Below, in pieces: positions 26,171 to 37,743 of a stretch of DNA of 55,474 nucleotides (position 1 is the stretch's first letter; each line of letters starts with the position of its first letter). Source of the stretch: Diphasiastrum complanatum. Its lineage: Eukaryota > Streptophyta > Lycopodiopsida > Lycopodiales > Lycopodiaceae. The stretch is from positions 13,215,543-13,271,016 of the forward strand of contig CM055100.1 of NCBI GenBank assembly GCA_029204225.1, read 5' to 3'. A program made the position numbers and the translations under genes. The notes beneath the pieces were generated by a model. The model was not told where the DNA came from. It saw only the letters and a list, made by a program, of their open reading frames with translations, and ran no database searches.

Positions 26171-27479
26171 GTGATATTCCATTTGAGCTTCTGAATGATG
26201 CTTTTGCTCATGCTGACTTTCTTCAAATGCTCCTTTTTGTTTTGTCTTTTACTTTTAATAGGTATGCATGTAAATAATGAGCCACTTGTTTTCATTGTCT
26301 TGATTCTATGGGCCACTTCACCTACCTCACAACTACCTCAACTGCCCAACCAACAAAAAGCCACAGGATTTGCTCTTGCTTCACAGATCATTGACTAAGT
26401 TGAGAGGAGAAAATGATGGCGGCTCTAGAGGAGATGAATCCACGCGACCTAAGGGGCATAATAGCCACCCACGGCCACGCTGCCACTAGCATTGTTTCAA
26501 GGTTTAGTGTTTCAAGGTTTTCCCATATTGTCTCAATGACCCATACCTAGATGTTCAATAAGGTATGGTGGACTTGCAAAGTCCGTTTGTACAGAAGTCA
26601 TGTGGGCCAAAGACATTCGCTACCGGTGGCATCGGCCTCCTACATATCCAAAAATCCTAATCAAAGGGCTTTCAAAAGCGTAGCATACACCATGTTGAAA
26701 TTAGCATTTCTTAGTCAGTGTCAATTCCCCTAGGAGCCCAAGACTATGATTTTTGCAACCATCCAGCAACTTGGGGAGATCCTTTGTAGGGATTCCAAGA
26801 TTCCCAGGCTGAGCACATCTAGGGAACTTCTCGGACTTCTCGGAAGAGGAATCTCAATGTCATCCTCTGTATTAGCATCATCCACTAAGGCAATATCTGC
26901 TTGAGTAGCATATGTCTGGTTACTATCCAATAATAAAGTTGTATTCCATGATTGGTATGTGTAATTCACCCAATCTAAGTTTGCAGCTTGGTTGAAGGGT
27001 GAATCTTACTAAAGAATGTTTATCATGTTTTGTCTGGCTAAGTAACGAGCTTCTTTACTCATTCGTGAAGCTTGCAACAAACCAATCGTTTTGGCTTTCG
27101 ACTATAGCTACAACGATTTGCAGCACAACGAACACTATATAGATGTAGCCACCTAAACTGAAGAACTTAAACGATTTGCAGCACAATTGAATATGGTTTT
27201 ATTTTTTCTCTTAATATCTTGAGCAAATTGAGACACAGACGATTCTGCTACACCATAAAATTTGAGTACGGTTTCCATGTTTTTCTTGAATCTATTAAAG
27301 CAAATTGAGACACACCTTCTTGAAGCCCCCTGCTAATTCATTGAACGAGTATTTGAAATTTTGATGTTGATTTAAAACGTGATTGAAAATGTGAAGTTGC
27401 ACACATAAATGGTTAGTCAATCTTTGAGGTGTTGATTTCTTGCTTTGTAATATCATTGTTGATTCCACCATAAATTTTC
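26171..27479. other. No gene recognised
   Basis: Contains a hydrophobic open stretch at 26195-26398 and an acidic one on the minus strand at 26730-26969, neither recognisable. 27100-27360 has repeated GATTTGCAGCACAA and AGCAAATTGAGACAC phrases. Nothing can be named. Confidence 0.4.
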
Positions 27480-28410
27480 TAATGCCTAATGCCTAAAGCC
27501 TAATCCTAAAGCCTAATACCTTAAGCCTGACCCTAATGATAAATGTCTAAAGCCTAACCCTAATGCCTAATGCCTAAAGCCTAATGTCTTATGACTAAGC
27601 CTAATTCTAATGATTAATGTCTAAAGTCTAACACACACACACGCACACACACTCACACGCACGCACGCGCGCCCCTAACCCCTAACACACACACACGCCT
27701 AACCACTAACACACACACACACACATCCTAAGCCTAAAGCCTAAAGCTACAGTCTAATGCCTAAGGCCTAAAGCCCAAAGCCCAATGTCTAATGCCTAAA
27801 GCCTAACCCTAATGATTTATGTCTAATGCCTAATACACAAACACACACACACACACAAATAGATGTCTAAAGCCTAACCCTAAAGCCTCATGCCTAAAGC
27901 CTAACCCTAATGCCTTATGCCTAAAGCCTAACCATAATGATTAATGTCTACATCCTAATCCTAATGCCTAATGACTAAAGCCTAACCCTAATGATTAATG
28001 TCTAAAGCCTAATACACACACACACACACCCTAACCCTAAAGCCTAATGCCTAAAGCCTAATGCCTAATTCCTAATGCATAATGCCTAAAGCCTAATCCT
28101 AATGCCTAATGCCTAATCCTAATGCCTAATGCCTAAAGCCTAACCCTAATGCCTAAAGCCTAAAGCCTAAGCCTAATGATTAATGTCTAAGGCCTAACAC
28201 ACACACGCCTAAACCCTAACACACACACACACACATCCTAAGCCTAAAACCTAAAGCTACAACCTAACGCCTAATGCCTAAGGCCTAAAGGCCCAAAGCC
28301 CGGTGTCTAATGCCGAATGCCTAAAGCCTAACCCTAACGATTAATGTATAGAGTCTAACCCTAATGCTTAATCCCTAAAGCCTAATCCTAATGATTAATT
28401 ACTGGTTAAA
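27480..28410. repeat. Degenerate telomere-like CCTAA array with (CA)n islands
   Basis: Dozens of units of 7-8 bp such as CCTAATG, CCTAAAG and CCCTAA, resembling plant telomere repeat CCCTAAA with drift. They are interrupted by short (AC)n runs and by a recurring ATGATTAATGTCTAAAG. Higher-order units of about 40-60 bp can be seen. Confidence 0.85.
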
Positions 28411-28484
28411 ACGCACACACACATTCTTTCGCTGGGCTGATCAAGCTAGAGCTTTGTTGAACTCAGAGCTTAGAGGTCAAAGCT

Positions 28485-28970
28485 CAGTCCAAACACACAC
28501 ACACACACACTCTCTCCGTAAACACACACATACACACACACCCTCCGTAAACACACCGTAAACACACACATACACACACACCCTCCATAAACACACACGT
28601 TGCACGTGCACACACACACACACATACACACACTCGCACACACATACACATACACACACTCGCACACACATACACACACACGCACATACAGATACACACA
28701 CACACGCGTGCACACACACCACATGCACGCACAACACATACACATACATATACACACGCACCCACACATAACACACACACATACACACAATACACATACA
28801 CATACAAACGCACACACACATATATACACAACACACACACACACACACCATATACATATACACACGTACACATCACACATGCACATACATACACACTCAT
28901 GCATGTACACATGCTCACACAACGTGCAAACACACATACACGCACACACACAAATCTTTGTTGGGCTTTC
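28485..28970. repeat. (CA)n-rich microsatellite
   Basis: Imperfect CA/ATACAC repeats including a duplicated CACACCCTCCGTAAACACAC. The long Cys/Val- or His/Thr-rich reading frames over it are artefacts of the repeat. Confidence 0.95.
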
Positions 28971-29076
28971 ATAACTCTAAACCTGCATATATCGCATACA
29001 AGCACACATTTCGTACTAGCACATTCTCTGCCGCCTTCAACCTTCGGCCGCCCGTTATCAACGAGCTTACCCACTA

Positions 29077-29125
<49 letters not shown>

Positions 29126-30612
29126 ATAATTACCAATACTACATGTTTTGAAATGAATTTTGAAAACTTTTGACATCATTAGAAATCTGATTTCAAGAAT
29201 TGACCCGAAATTTGACTTTGAAGTTTCCCTTTCAACTTCCAACTTTAAGGATATTTTATCTTTTAATAATAAGGCTGGGCTGAATGCAAAATATTTGTTT
29301 TTCAAATGCTATCTTTCAAAATCAAGTCCCCGTTGTTGAGGGAGGCTTTTCTGTGATTGATTGTGAATGCGGAAGTGGCGGTGCCAGCCAGTAGCTTGAC
29401 AGAGGCCGCTGCCAAATCCCGATGGTAACACAAAAACTTTAAAGGATGGATTTGAAAAGGAAAAGGAAGAGAAAGGAAAGACATGGTGAAGGTGCAGCGT
29501 TGGTGGAAGTCGGAAGAAGGCGAGGAGATGATATCTCGCACAGGTTTTAATTGCACACAGCAGTGGTATTCATAATAGGCTCTAGCCGTGCAGGCTGTGT
29601 TTGTGTTTGCTTTTGCTTGGGGAACGCAAGCTACTACCTCGAGCAGGTTCTAACTTTTAAAGTGCAATCTTCAGGGGATTTTGGAAGGCAATATGATGTC
29701 ACATTCAACTTTGGGTGTGTACTTTGGCTTAGGGATTAGTATTAGATTCTAATGTGAGGTGTAGATACAAGGTACCTGGTAAAGTCCCTTCATTAAAGCC
29801 CTTTTAGAATTTTTCTAAAGTTGTAACTTAAGAGACTCTAAGGTATTATGGCCATGATTCCCTCTACCTAGGCAAGGCTTCATACAAAAGAATGCTTTAG
29901 AGCTTATCACCATGAACAAGAAACTAGAGCATCTCAATGGTTCATTATTACTCAACCTTCGCTATTATTAGTGAACCTTTCAAATAAAGTAACCTTTCAT
30001 CAATGAGTTCGGCGAGAGCTAGTTCCATTAAATTTTTTCAGTGAAAGTTATTTTCCAAAAATATCATTCTAAACCCTCGCCAAATTGAAAAAAATCCTTG
30101 ATTCGCCAAAAGAACCTTTGCCGACCACACCATATATCTATTTTAGTCAAATCTATCTCTAGTCAAGAGGGAGAATGTTAGTTTTGTCAAACTTGTCAAA
30201 AAAAAACCATTTCAGTGAGTTTTTTATCCAAAATAGCAAGGGAGAACCCTCGCCTAGGTAACTTATTTAGCTATTATCAAATTTGTGAAAATTTCTAAGT
30301 TGTGAAGACACCGATTTTTGAATTTTTGTCAATTATAGAGTTTCAATCTGCTTTATTCAAACTTTATTGCCAAATTTTTTAAGGAAGTTCTACCATGTTG
30401 TGTATTTTGATGAAATACTGCTCTTGTTTGCCAATGTGATTTCTCCATTCCTTGTGAGGACCATATACTCAAACTGCCATACTTTTTTGCAAAAAATGAT
30501 TCATGATGTCTTAATATGTGCTACAATATCAAATATTTATGCATTGGTTAAAACAATAAGCATTTAGAATCCATTAGCAAGTTGTAATAAAACTCAAAAT
30601 TATACTACAAAT
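28971..30612. other. No confirmed gene; (AT)n at 29082-29116
   Basis: A short AT tract lies at 29082-29116. 29483-29544 reads MVKVQRWWKSEEGEEMISRT on the plus strand and ends at a CAG/GT that could be a splice donor, in a locally GC-richer context. No downstream exon was recognised. The remainder shows no coherent coding. Confidence 0.35.
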
Positions 30613-31080
30613 TCAGAAGTTTCTTACCATGTAGTGGGTGATGTGATCTAAGCCCCAAGCTACCCGACTTGCATCAACAAACTCTGCTTCTATTCTCTCC
30701 AATAGGTGTGCATTTGCATAGGAGATTTTGTCTATTCTAAGCACCTCAACCATCTTATCGAGCTTTTTCCAAACTTCAACTTTCTTAAGCCTTGTTGTTC
30801 CTTTATCTTCAAAGTCTCGCGTTGTAGAAATAACATCTTTCAAAACCGAGTATTAGATCCTAGTCGACTTTTAGAATGATTTCATAAAAATCGACAAGCT
30901 TTGGCTCCTCCCACGCTTGGTTTACAAGGTGTGGTTCATGTTTTTCCCGAAAGTTTTTCATCATTTTGTATTTTAACATGTCTTTTATGGAGATCCACTT
31001 TTGACAGCATTTTCTCTAATCGAGCTATTGCTTGTTTTGATGATGACTTTGGCTTAGTATTCCATGCAAACATAATATGA
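30613..31080 (-). other. Unrecognised coding-like fragment
   Basis: 76 open codons (30843-30613) read MKDVISTTRDFEDKGTTRLK, KKLDKMVEVLRIDKI and RVAWGLDHITHYMVRNF. Upstream on the same strand (31080-30900), MFAWNTKPKSSSKQAIARLE in a neighbouring frame suggests an older, longer gene. The composition is protein-like. The family is unknown to me; a DNA transposon or domesticated protein is possible. Confidence 0.35.
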
Positions 31081-31149
31081 AGGTATATTAATAAAATCTT
31101 GTTACTTGTAGAACTGCATCTAGTACCAATGGAATAGTATGCTCCATAT

Positions 31150-31402
31150 AAGAGAAGCTCCTTAGATCCTGTTTACAAATCCTAAACACAAAAGGATAAC
31201 GCATTGTGGAGAAACCACCCAACCAAGTAGAAGCATCCAATCAATCTCTAGAAGCCTCACCCCCAAGCCAAGGAACAAGAAGCATGAATGTAGAGTGAGA
31301 GCCTGGCAATGAATCAAGAACCATGATGATGAGTGGGGTGAGTTTGGTCCTCTTATATAGAGCCTAATGCATCCTGGGCACATAGCCATGCATAGCCCAA
31401 CA
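31150..31402 (+). repeat. Putative LTR end of another copia (D)
   Basis: The sequence ends CAACA directly before a perfect primer-binding site, TGGTATCAGAGC at 31403-31414. A TTATATAGAGCC promoter-like box lies 50 bp earlier. The start of this LTR was not found. Its leader is cut at 31477 by element A. Confidence 0.5.
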
Positions 31403-31414
31403 TGGTATCAGAGC
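31403..31414 (+). promoter_or_regulatory. Primer-binding site (initiator tRNA-Met type), element D
   Basis: TGGTATCAGAGC, complementary to the 3' end of plant initiator methionine tRNA. It belongs to a truncated element upstream of element A. Confidence 0.7.
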
Positions 31415-31477
31415 TACGACAGTCCTACGTGCCTGATCAGTGGATACAGCTTGTCACAGGCTCCGCAATGAAGTGAG

Positions 31478-32266
31478 TGTTAAAATTGAAAAACAGTCCA
31501 TATTGATTTCTTGGCTTGCTACAAATGTTGTACCATGCAAGTATGTAGCTCATTAATGCAAAAAGCCAAGTTTGGCCTACATAGAACTCGAGCTACATGG
31601 TTATGTATTATCTAGTTTGATAAATGCAACTTGCATAGAGTTTGTAGACATAGAATTAGCATGATTATGCTTGTAGAAACTCGTGGCAACTCACATGCAT
31701 TAATTGTAAGTGATCCATAGTGACATGCAAGGCATGCACAAAGTTTAATGGACATATGCATGATGATTTGGACATTTCTAGTTAGAACTAGTACACTTGT
31801 AAAAAGTTGGTGGAATTTCATGCATGACAAGTGACAAATGTCACATAGACTCTAGATGTCACTTTAGATGTCATTTTGGAATGGATAGATATGGTTCTAT
31901 CTCGAGCTACCTCAATCTCCATAAATATGTGTAGCTCTCCACACAATTGATTATGAAGAACCAAAGTTTTGTAGCTATCTCATGTCATTTTGGATCTAAA
32001 CAAATATTGCTTGTTATCTCTCTAGCCCTCTCTCTCTAACTTGTGTTGAGGCTAATGCTCCTACATTGAAATCTTGTATTTTTTCATTCTCTGATCATTG
32101 CTATTATATTCTATTGATTAGCATGCTAGATTGTGAATTAGCCATTTCTTCTGAACTAGATTTTGTTGATCAATCTAGAATGTTATAGTGCCAATCACAA
32201 AGCTTAATTAAGATCAGTCACTCTTGTGGACATTCCCCACACATGTGAATTCTGGAAATTTTGTCA
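31478..32266 (+). repeat. 5' LTR of copia A
   Basis: 789 bp, TG...CA, adjoining a PBS. It aligns over its whole length with 36965-37743. Confidence 0.92.
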
Positions 32267-32278
32267 TGGTATCAGAGC
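32267..32278 (+). promoter_or_regulatory. Primer-binding site of copia A
   Basis: TGGTATCAGAGC directly after the 5' LTR, matching initiator tRNA-Met. Confidence 0.92.
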
Positions 32279-33005
32279 CACATTAAGCTTTGCATGCTAA
32301 CAACTCTGATTGTACAAGAGATTGAGAGCTAAATCGAACAAAAAAGCAGTTTTACACTTTTTCTAACCCTTCTTTGAAGTTTATTTGGATCAAATCAGAC
32401 TTGAACTGAATTTTTAGACCTGAAATGAGGAAGTACGGAATTCTGGAATTTCGCACGTGTGAAAATCAGAGTTTTTCAATCCCTGTGTTCTCCTTACTTA
32501 TGGATCCAAAGATAGCAGTCTTATAGCTTGATGGAAAGCATTTGATCTGTACTTTTCATAGAAATTAAAATCAAATCAATCTAAGAGGATAGGGATAGGT
32601 CCAAAATCCGAGTGACAGCATTTTGATTTGATTCAATTATACTTTGTTCTGAATCCATTGTTTTGAGCATCCCACACAAGAAACTATAGATCAAGACTGA
32701 GTTTGAAGTATTTGAACACCCTTTGAGCCTTCTGAGTGTCAATAGTGTTTTCTTTTGAAGCATTTCACACGTGCAAAAGTAGGATTCAAACCAGCCAAAG
32801 TGTCTCAAACCACTTTTTGTGTCTAATCTAGATAACTTGTTTTGTTGAATATTTGAAATTCATCTCATATATAGTTGCAAGTGTTTCACATAGGAAGGTA
32901 GTTCAACCTTGAAAATACCTATAGTGAAAGAGAGCAGCAACTCTAAGTCTGATAGGAACAAGCTCAAACATATTTCAATCCAATAACTAAGAAGTCTTCA
33001 TTATA

Positions 33006-34046
33006 ATGGCATCTAAAGGAGGATATCTTCTAGAAGCCAGTGAAAGACTAAACACTTCTAAATACTCAATTTAGAAGTTAAGAATGGATTTTGTTTTGAT
33101 TCTCCAGGATGTTATGGATATTGTGCTTGGTGTTGAGGAGGAGCCTCAAGCACATGTTGAAATTCCTAAATATAAGAAGAGAGCTAGAATGGCTCTATAT
33201 TTCATTAAGATGAATGTATCTAATGAAATTTTGAGAGAGATAGGATCTTGCACTACAGCCAAAGAAGCTTGGGATGCACTAAAGACCATCTATAAAGAAA
33301 AAAATACTTCTAGAATACTCACTCTTAGGAATCAGATTTTCCAAAGTTTCCAAAGAAGTGAAGAGAGTGCATCTAACTATGTTCTGAGAGTTACAGATTT
33401 ACATAGAGAGCTTTCCTGTGTTGGTGTTACCATTAACCAAGTTGAGCTAGTTTAAGTCATACTGAATGGCTTGAGAGATGACTATGATAATCTTGTTCAG
33501 TCTTTTGCTATTAAGGAGGAGTTACCTAATCTAGAAACTCTTTAAGGAATTCTTATTTCTGAAGAATCTAGACAAAGCTATAAACTCTCCAGGATGAACA
33601 AACTTGAACATGGTGGAAGTGACAAAGCCCTCTTTGTCAAAGGCAAGTAGAAAGGAAGGAGTAAGAACCAATTCTCTCAAGCATACAACAAAGACAAAGC
33701 CAAAGATCGAGATCAAGATGGTGAAGAGGATGATAAATCTCATCCCTCTAACTCAAAAACCAAGAAGAAGAAAGTGAAGTGCTTCTTCTGTGGCAAAAAG
33801 GGGAACTATGCCTCTAATTGCTTTAAGAAGAAAAACCAACTCAAGCAAGCTAATCTCTCCAAAGAGATTGAAGAAGATTCTGTTGCAAGTGATGGAGAAG
33901 GATCACTTATGGTGTCCAGTTTTTCTTCATCACCTTTCAAGAAAGATGGAGCTTGGTACATAGACAGTGGAGCCTCTTCACATATGTGCTCTTCAAAGCA
34001 GTCATTTGACTCAATCTTACCTCTAATGATCATGAGTGTCCAATAG
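33006..34046 (+). pseudogene. Copia A gag and protease start
   Basis: One frame runs from the ATG at 33006 (MASKGGYLLEASERLNTSKY) to 34046. It has four in-frame stops: TAG 33072-33074, TAA 33453-33455, TAA 33543-33545 and TAG 33648-33650. Gag motifs include ALYFIKMNVSNEILREIGSC and FQRSEESASNYVLRV. The zinc knuckle reads CFFCGKKGNYASNC, where the ligand His of CX2CX4HX4C is replaced by Asn. The protease active site WYIDSGASSHMC is present near 33955. The frame ends at TAG 34044-34046, where a frameshift separates it from the rest of the protease. No functional gag could be made. Confidence 0.88.
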
Positions 34047-34066
34047 AAGGAATTGGCAATATTCAG

Positions 34067-34907
34067 TTGAAACTTCCTTCTTCAAAAGTTCTTGCACTTT
34101 CTAATGTTGTTTTCATTCCAAAACTTACAAAGAACTTAATTAGTGTGAGAAAATTGCTTGATAATGGTTGTGATGTAAAGTTCAACTCCAAGACTTGTTT
34201 TATCAAGAGAAAAGATGAGATCCTTTCTGATGGAACTAAATGTGGTGGAATTTTTAAGTTGAATTCTTATGAGAATGCAAACCTTTGTGAAGTTGTTTTG
34301 TTATCTAAGGAGGAGCTGTGGCATAAAAGGTTGGGACATCCTAACTTTACATCTATGTCTTCTATGGTTAAGAAGGAGAAGGCTATTGGCCTTCCAAAAT
34401 CTCTTTCTAAATATTTCAAGCCTTGTGAGGTTTGCGCCATTGCAAAGTCACACAGAAAGCCATATCAGAAGTCTTTTATAAAGACTACTTATCCATTGGA
34501 ACTCATACATTCAGATGTACATTTTTCCTCTTCTAAAAGTATTGGTGGTGCAACATGTTTTGTCACCTTTATTGATGACTTTACTAGATACACTTGGTTG
34601 TATCTACTTTCTTCAAAGGCTATGGTTTTTGATCATTTCCTTATCTTCAAAGCTTATGTAGAAAAATATTTTTCTTGCAAAGTTAAAGCTTTAAGATGTG
34701 ATGGAGGAGGTGAATATATCTCCAACAAGTTTCATAATTATTGTGAAGGTGAAGAAATAAAGAGAGAATTTTCTTGTGCCTATTCTCCATACTAAAATGG
34801 AGTAGTTGAGAGGAAAAACAGATCTTTATGTGAATGTGCTAAAGCAATTCGAGTAGCAGCTTCTTTGCCTATTATATTGGGGTGAAGCTATAAATTGTGC
34901 AAACTAT
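34067..34907 (+). pseudogene. Copia A protease end and integrase
   Basis: The frame from 34067 carries VVFIPKLTKNLISVRKLLDN, the GAG_pre-integrase/zinc region LWHKRLGHPNF with CEVCAIAKSHR, then integrase catalytic parts LIHSDVH, LRCDGGGEYI and ERKNRSLCECAKA. TAA at 34793-34795 stands where QNG is normal (PY*NGVVERK), a likely CAA to TAA change. A frameshift near 34875 then breaks WGEAINCANYLCNR. The D,D,E residues of the core are all identifiable. Confidence 0.88.
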
Positions 34908-36950
34908 TTGTGCAATAGATTACCTCACAATGCTCTTGCTGGAAAAACACCTTTTGAAGTCTTGTTTCAGAAAAAACCTAAGGTAGATCACCTTAGAGTT
35001 TCTGGTTGTACTTGCTTTGTTAATATGCCCTTGGAAACAAGGAAAAGAGATGATCCTAATTCTGTTAAAGGGATCATGGTTGGATATGCATCCAACAAGA
35101 AAGCTTACAAGATCTATGTTCTCTCTACCTCAACTACAATTGAGAGTAGTGATGTGATATTACATGAAGATCAAAAATACATTCTTGAGAAGGCCGAGTT
35201 CAAAGATTCTCACAAAGATACTCCAATCATCACCCTTGAAGATCATCATGGAGAGATGGGGCCGAGATTTGAGGAGGAGTCACCTCGAATTTTTTCACCA
35301 AGGAGATCTCAAAGAGAAAGGTCCGAGCCTAGAAGGCTTACCTATGAAGATAGAGAAAAGCAAGTGGAAATCAACTCCACTGATTATGCTTATTTTATTT
35401 CTCATGAGGAGCCGATGGATGTAAATGATGCACTCAACTCGAAGGAATGGTACCTTGCCATGAAGGAGAAATATGATGCTTTGATGGCCAATAATACATG
35501 GGAACTTGTGGATCTTCCATCCAACAAGCATACCATTGGTTGCAAATGGGTTTTTCGAGTCAAGTATAATCAAGATGGCACAATCAACAAGTACAAGGCT
35601 AGGCTTTGTGCTAAAGGATTTGCTCAAGTATATGGACTTGATTATGAGGAGACCTTTGCCCCAGTTGCAAAGATGGTGTCAATTAGAATCATAATTTCTC
35701 TTGCTTGTTTTTTCAATTGGCAAATTCTTCAACTAGATGTTTCTAATGCATTTCTAAATGGCTATCTAGAAGAAGAGATCTATATGGATCAACTTATTGG
35801 GTTCATCCATGATGATGAAAAAGTTTGCTTGCTCTTCAAAATTTTATATGGATTAAAGCAAGCCCCAAGGTCATGGTATTCTCGACTTAACACCTTTCTT
35901 GAGTCACTAGGATTTAATCTTAGTAACTATGATCCTTCCTTATATGTCAAGTTTTTTGATAAAGATATTGTCATCCTTCTTATTTATGTTGATGATATCA
36001 TTCTGATAGGAAGTTGTATCAAGTTAGTTGAGGAAACCAAGATTGCACTTGGAAAAGAGTTCAAGATGCAAGATCTTGGAAAAATACACTATATTCTAGG
36101 ATTAGAGATTGACTTTCTTAAAGACAAAGTTTTCATATGTCAATCTAAGTATGCTCTTTCAATGTTAAAAAAGTTCAATATGTTGAATTGTAAGAGTATA
36201 GAAACACCTATGGAGCAAAATGTAAAGGACTCTAACAAAGGTGATGAAAGATCCTTCGAGGACATCACACTTTTTAGAAGTCTCATAGGCTCCTTAATTT
36301 GGCTCACAATAACTAGATCTGACATAAGCTTTAGTGTTCATAAGTTGAGCCAGACTATGCAAAATCCTTCAATTTATCATTGGAAAAAAGCCAAGAGAGT
36401 GCTTAGATATATATCTTCAACTTTTGATTTTGGTTTATTATATAAAAGTGAAGATCTTTCTATTATTGGTTATTCTGACTCGGATTTTGCAAGTGATAGA
36501 GCATATCGGAAATCGACAAGTGCTTATGTCATATATCTTGGAGGAAACTTAATATCTTGGCTTTCCAAAAAGCAAGATACTGTATCACTCTCATCATGTG
36601 AAGTTGAGTACAAGGCGCTCACTACAACAACAAAGGAAGTGCTTTGGATCAAGAGGTTACTACTAGAGCTAAAGATAATTATGGAAGAAAATATACCTAT
36701 GATCATGTGTGACAACATTTCATCTCAAGCCCTTGCCAACAACCCAATATTCCATGCAAGGAGCAAACATATTGAAGTTGCACATCACTTCGTGAGAGAG
36801 AAGCTCATTGGAGTTGAAATAAAATTGGAGCACATCGACACATCATCTTGCATTGCAGATATGCTCACCAAACCTTTGAGCAAAAGTTCCTTCAACAAGC
36901 ATAGGGCCAACCTTGGAGTTATACCAAGATCCATGTTCAAATCAATATAG
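34908..36950 (+). CDS. Copia A reverse transcriptase-RNase H (open, 680 codons)
   Basis: An uninterrupted frame covers the integrase C-terminus, RT and RNase H. RT motifs are YEETFAPVAKMVSIRIIISL, LQLDVSNAFLNGYLEEEIYM, LKQAPRSWY and LLIYVDDIILIG (catalytic YVDD). RNase H has GYSDSDFASDRAYRKSTSAY, LSSCEVEYKALTTTTKEVLW and NPIFHARSKHIEVAHHFVRE. The first codon shown (TTG, 34908) is not a real start. The protein is normally made as part of a gag-pol polyprotein, here cut off by an upstream frameshift. It stops at a TAG 14 bp before the 3' LTR. Confidence 0.88.
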   Translation: MCNRLPHNALAGKTPFEVLFQKKPKVDHLRVSGCTCFVNMPLETRKRDDPNSVKGIMVGYASNKKAYKIYVLSTSTTIESSDVILHEDQKYILEKAEFKDSHKDTPIITLEDHHGEMGPRFEEESPRIFSPRRSQRERSEPRRLTYEDREKQVEINSTDYAYFISHEEPMDVNDALNSKEWYLAMKEKYDALMANNTWELVDLPSNKHTIGCKWVFRVKYNQDGTINKYKARLCAKGFAQVYGLDYEETFAPVAKMVSIRIIISLACFFNWQILQLDVSNAFLNGYLEEEIYMDQLIGFIHDDEKVCLLFKILYGLKQAPRSWYSRLNTFLESLGFNLSNYDPSLYVKFFDKDIVILLIYVDDIILIGSCIKLVEETKIALGKEFKMQDLGKIHYILGLEIDFLKDKVFICQSKYALSMLKKFNMLNCKSIETPMEQNVKDSNKGDERSFEDITLFRSLIGSLIWLTITRSDISFSVHKLSQTMQNPSIYHWKKAKRVLRYISSTFDFGLLYKSEDLSIIGYSDSDFASDRAYRKSTSAYVIYLGGNLISWLSKKQDTVSLSSCEVEYKALTTTTKEVLWIKRLLLELKIIMEENIPMIMCDNISSQALANNPIFHARSKHIEVAHHFVREKLIGVEIKLEHIDTSSCIADMLTKPLSKSSFNKHRANLGVIPRSMFKSI

Positions 36951-36964
36951 ATCATTTTTAGGAG

Positions 36965-37743
36965 TGTTAAAATTGAAAAACAATCCATATTGATTTCTTG
37001 GCTTGCTACAAATGTTGTACCATGCAAGTATGTAGCTCATTAATGCAAAAAGCCAAGTTTGGCCTACATAGAACTCGAGCTACATGGTTATGTATTATCT
37101 AGTTTGATAAATGCAACTTGCATATAGTTTGTAGACATAGAATTAGCATGATTATGCTTGTAGAAACTCGTGGCAACTCACATGCATTAATTGTAAGTGA
37201 TCCATAGTGACATGCAAGGCATCACAAAGTTTAATGGACACATGCATGATGATTTGGATATTTCTAATTAGAATTAGTACACTTGTAAAAAGTTGGTAGA
37301 ATTTCATGCATGACAAGTGACAAATGTCACATAGACTCTAGATGTCATTTTGGAATGGATAGATATGGTTCTACCTCGAGCTACCTCAATCTCCATAAAT
37401 ATGTGTAGCTCTCCACACAATTGATTATGAAGAACCAAAGTTTTGTAGCTATCTCATGTCATTTTGGATCTAAACAAATATTGCTTGTTATCTCTCTAGC
37501 CCTCTCTCTCTAACTCGTGTTGAGGCTAATGCTCATACATTGAAATCTTGTATTTTTTCATTCTTTGATCATTGCTATTATATTCTGTTGATTAGGATGC
37601 TAGATTGTGAATTAGCCATTTCTTCTGAACTAGATTTTGTTGATCAATCTAGAATCAGGTTATAGTGCCAATCACAAAGCTTAATTAAGATCAGTCACTC
37701 TTGTGGACATTCCCCACACGTGTGAATTCAAGAAATTTTGTCA
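36965..37743 (+). repeat. 3' LTR of copia A
   Basis: 779 bp, homologous to 31478-32266. It is followed immediately by TGGTATCAGACC, a PBS-like sequence that belongs to the next element. Confidence 0.92.

Larger units (their letters stand above)
31478..37743 (+). mobile_element. Ty1/copia element A (two LTRs, decayed gag)
   Basis: LTRs at 31478-32266 and 36965-37743 both begin TGTTAAAATTGAAAAAC and end ...TTTTGTCA. The order is LTR, PBS, gag, protease, integrase, RT, RNase H, LTR, as in copia. The LTRs differ by about 15-20 substitutions and a 12-bp indel (GTCACTTTAGAT present only in the 5' copy), so the insertion is older than element B. The flanks GTGAG and TGGTA do not match, so no target duplication is visible. 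Confidence 0.9.

Noticed and set aside
26195-26398. Small hydrophobic membrane protein
   Set aside because: Adjacent to a decayed element with no supporting homology; T-rich sequence easily yields hydrophobic frames.
27480-28410. A CRISPR-like or true telomere array
   Set aside because: Units are 7-8 bp, irregular and drifted, without spacers of constant length; this is interstitial degenerate repeat.
28470-29305. A 273-codon Cys/Val-rich minus-strand frame
   Set aside because: Produced by the CA microsatellite; the short non-repetitive start is not recognisable.
29483-29544. Possible first exon ending at a CAG/GT splice donor
   Set aside because: Only about 20 codons, and no second exon could be identified, so not called as a gene.
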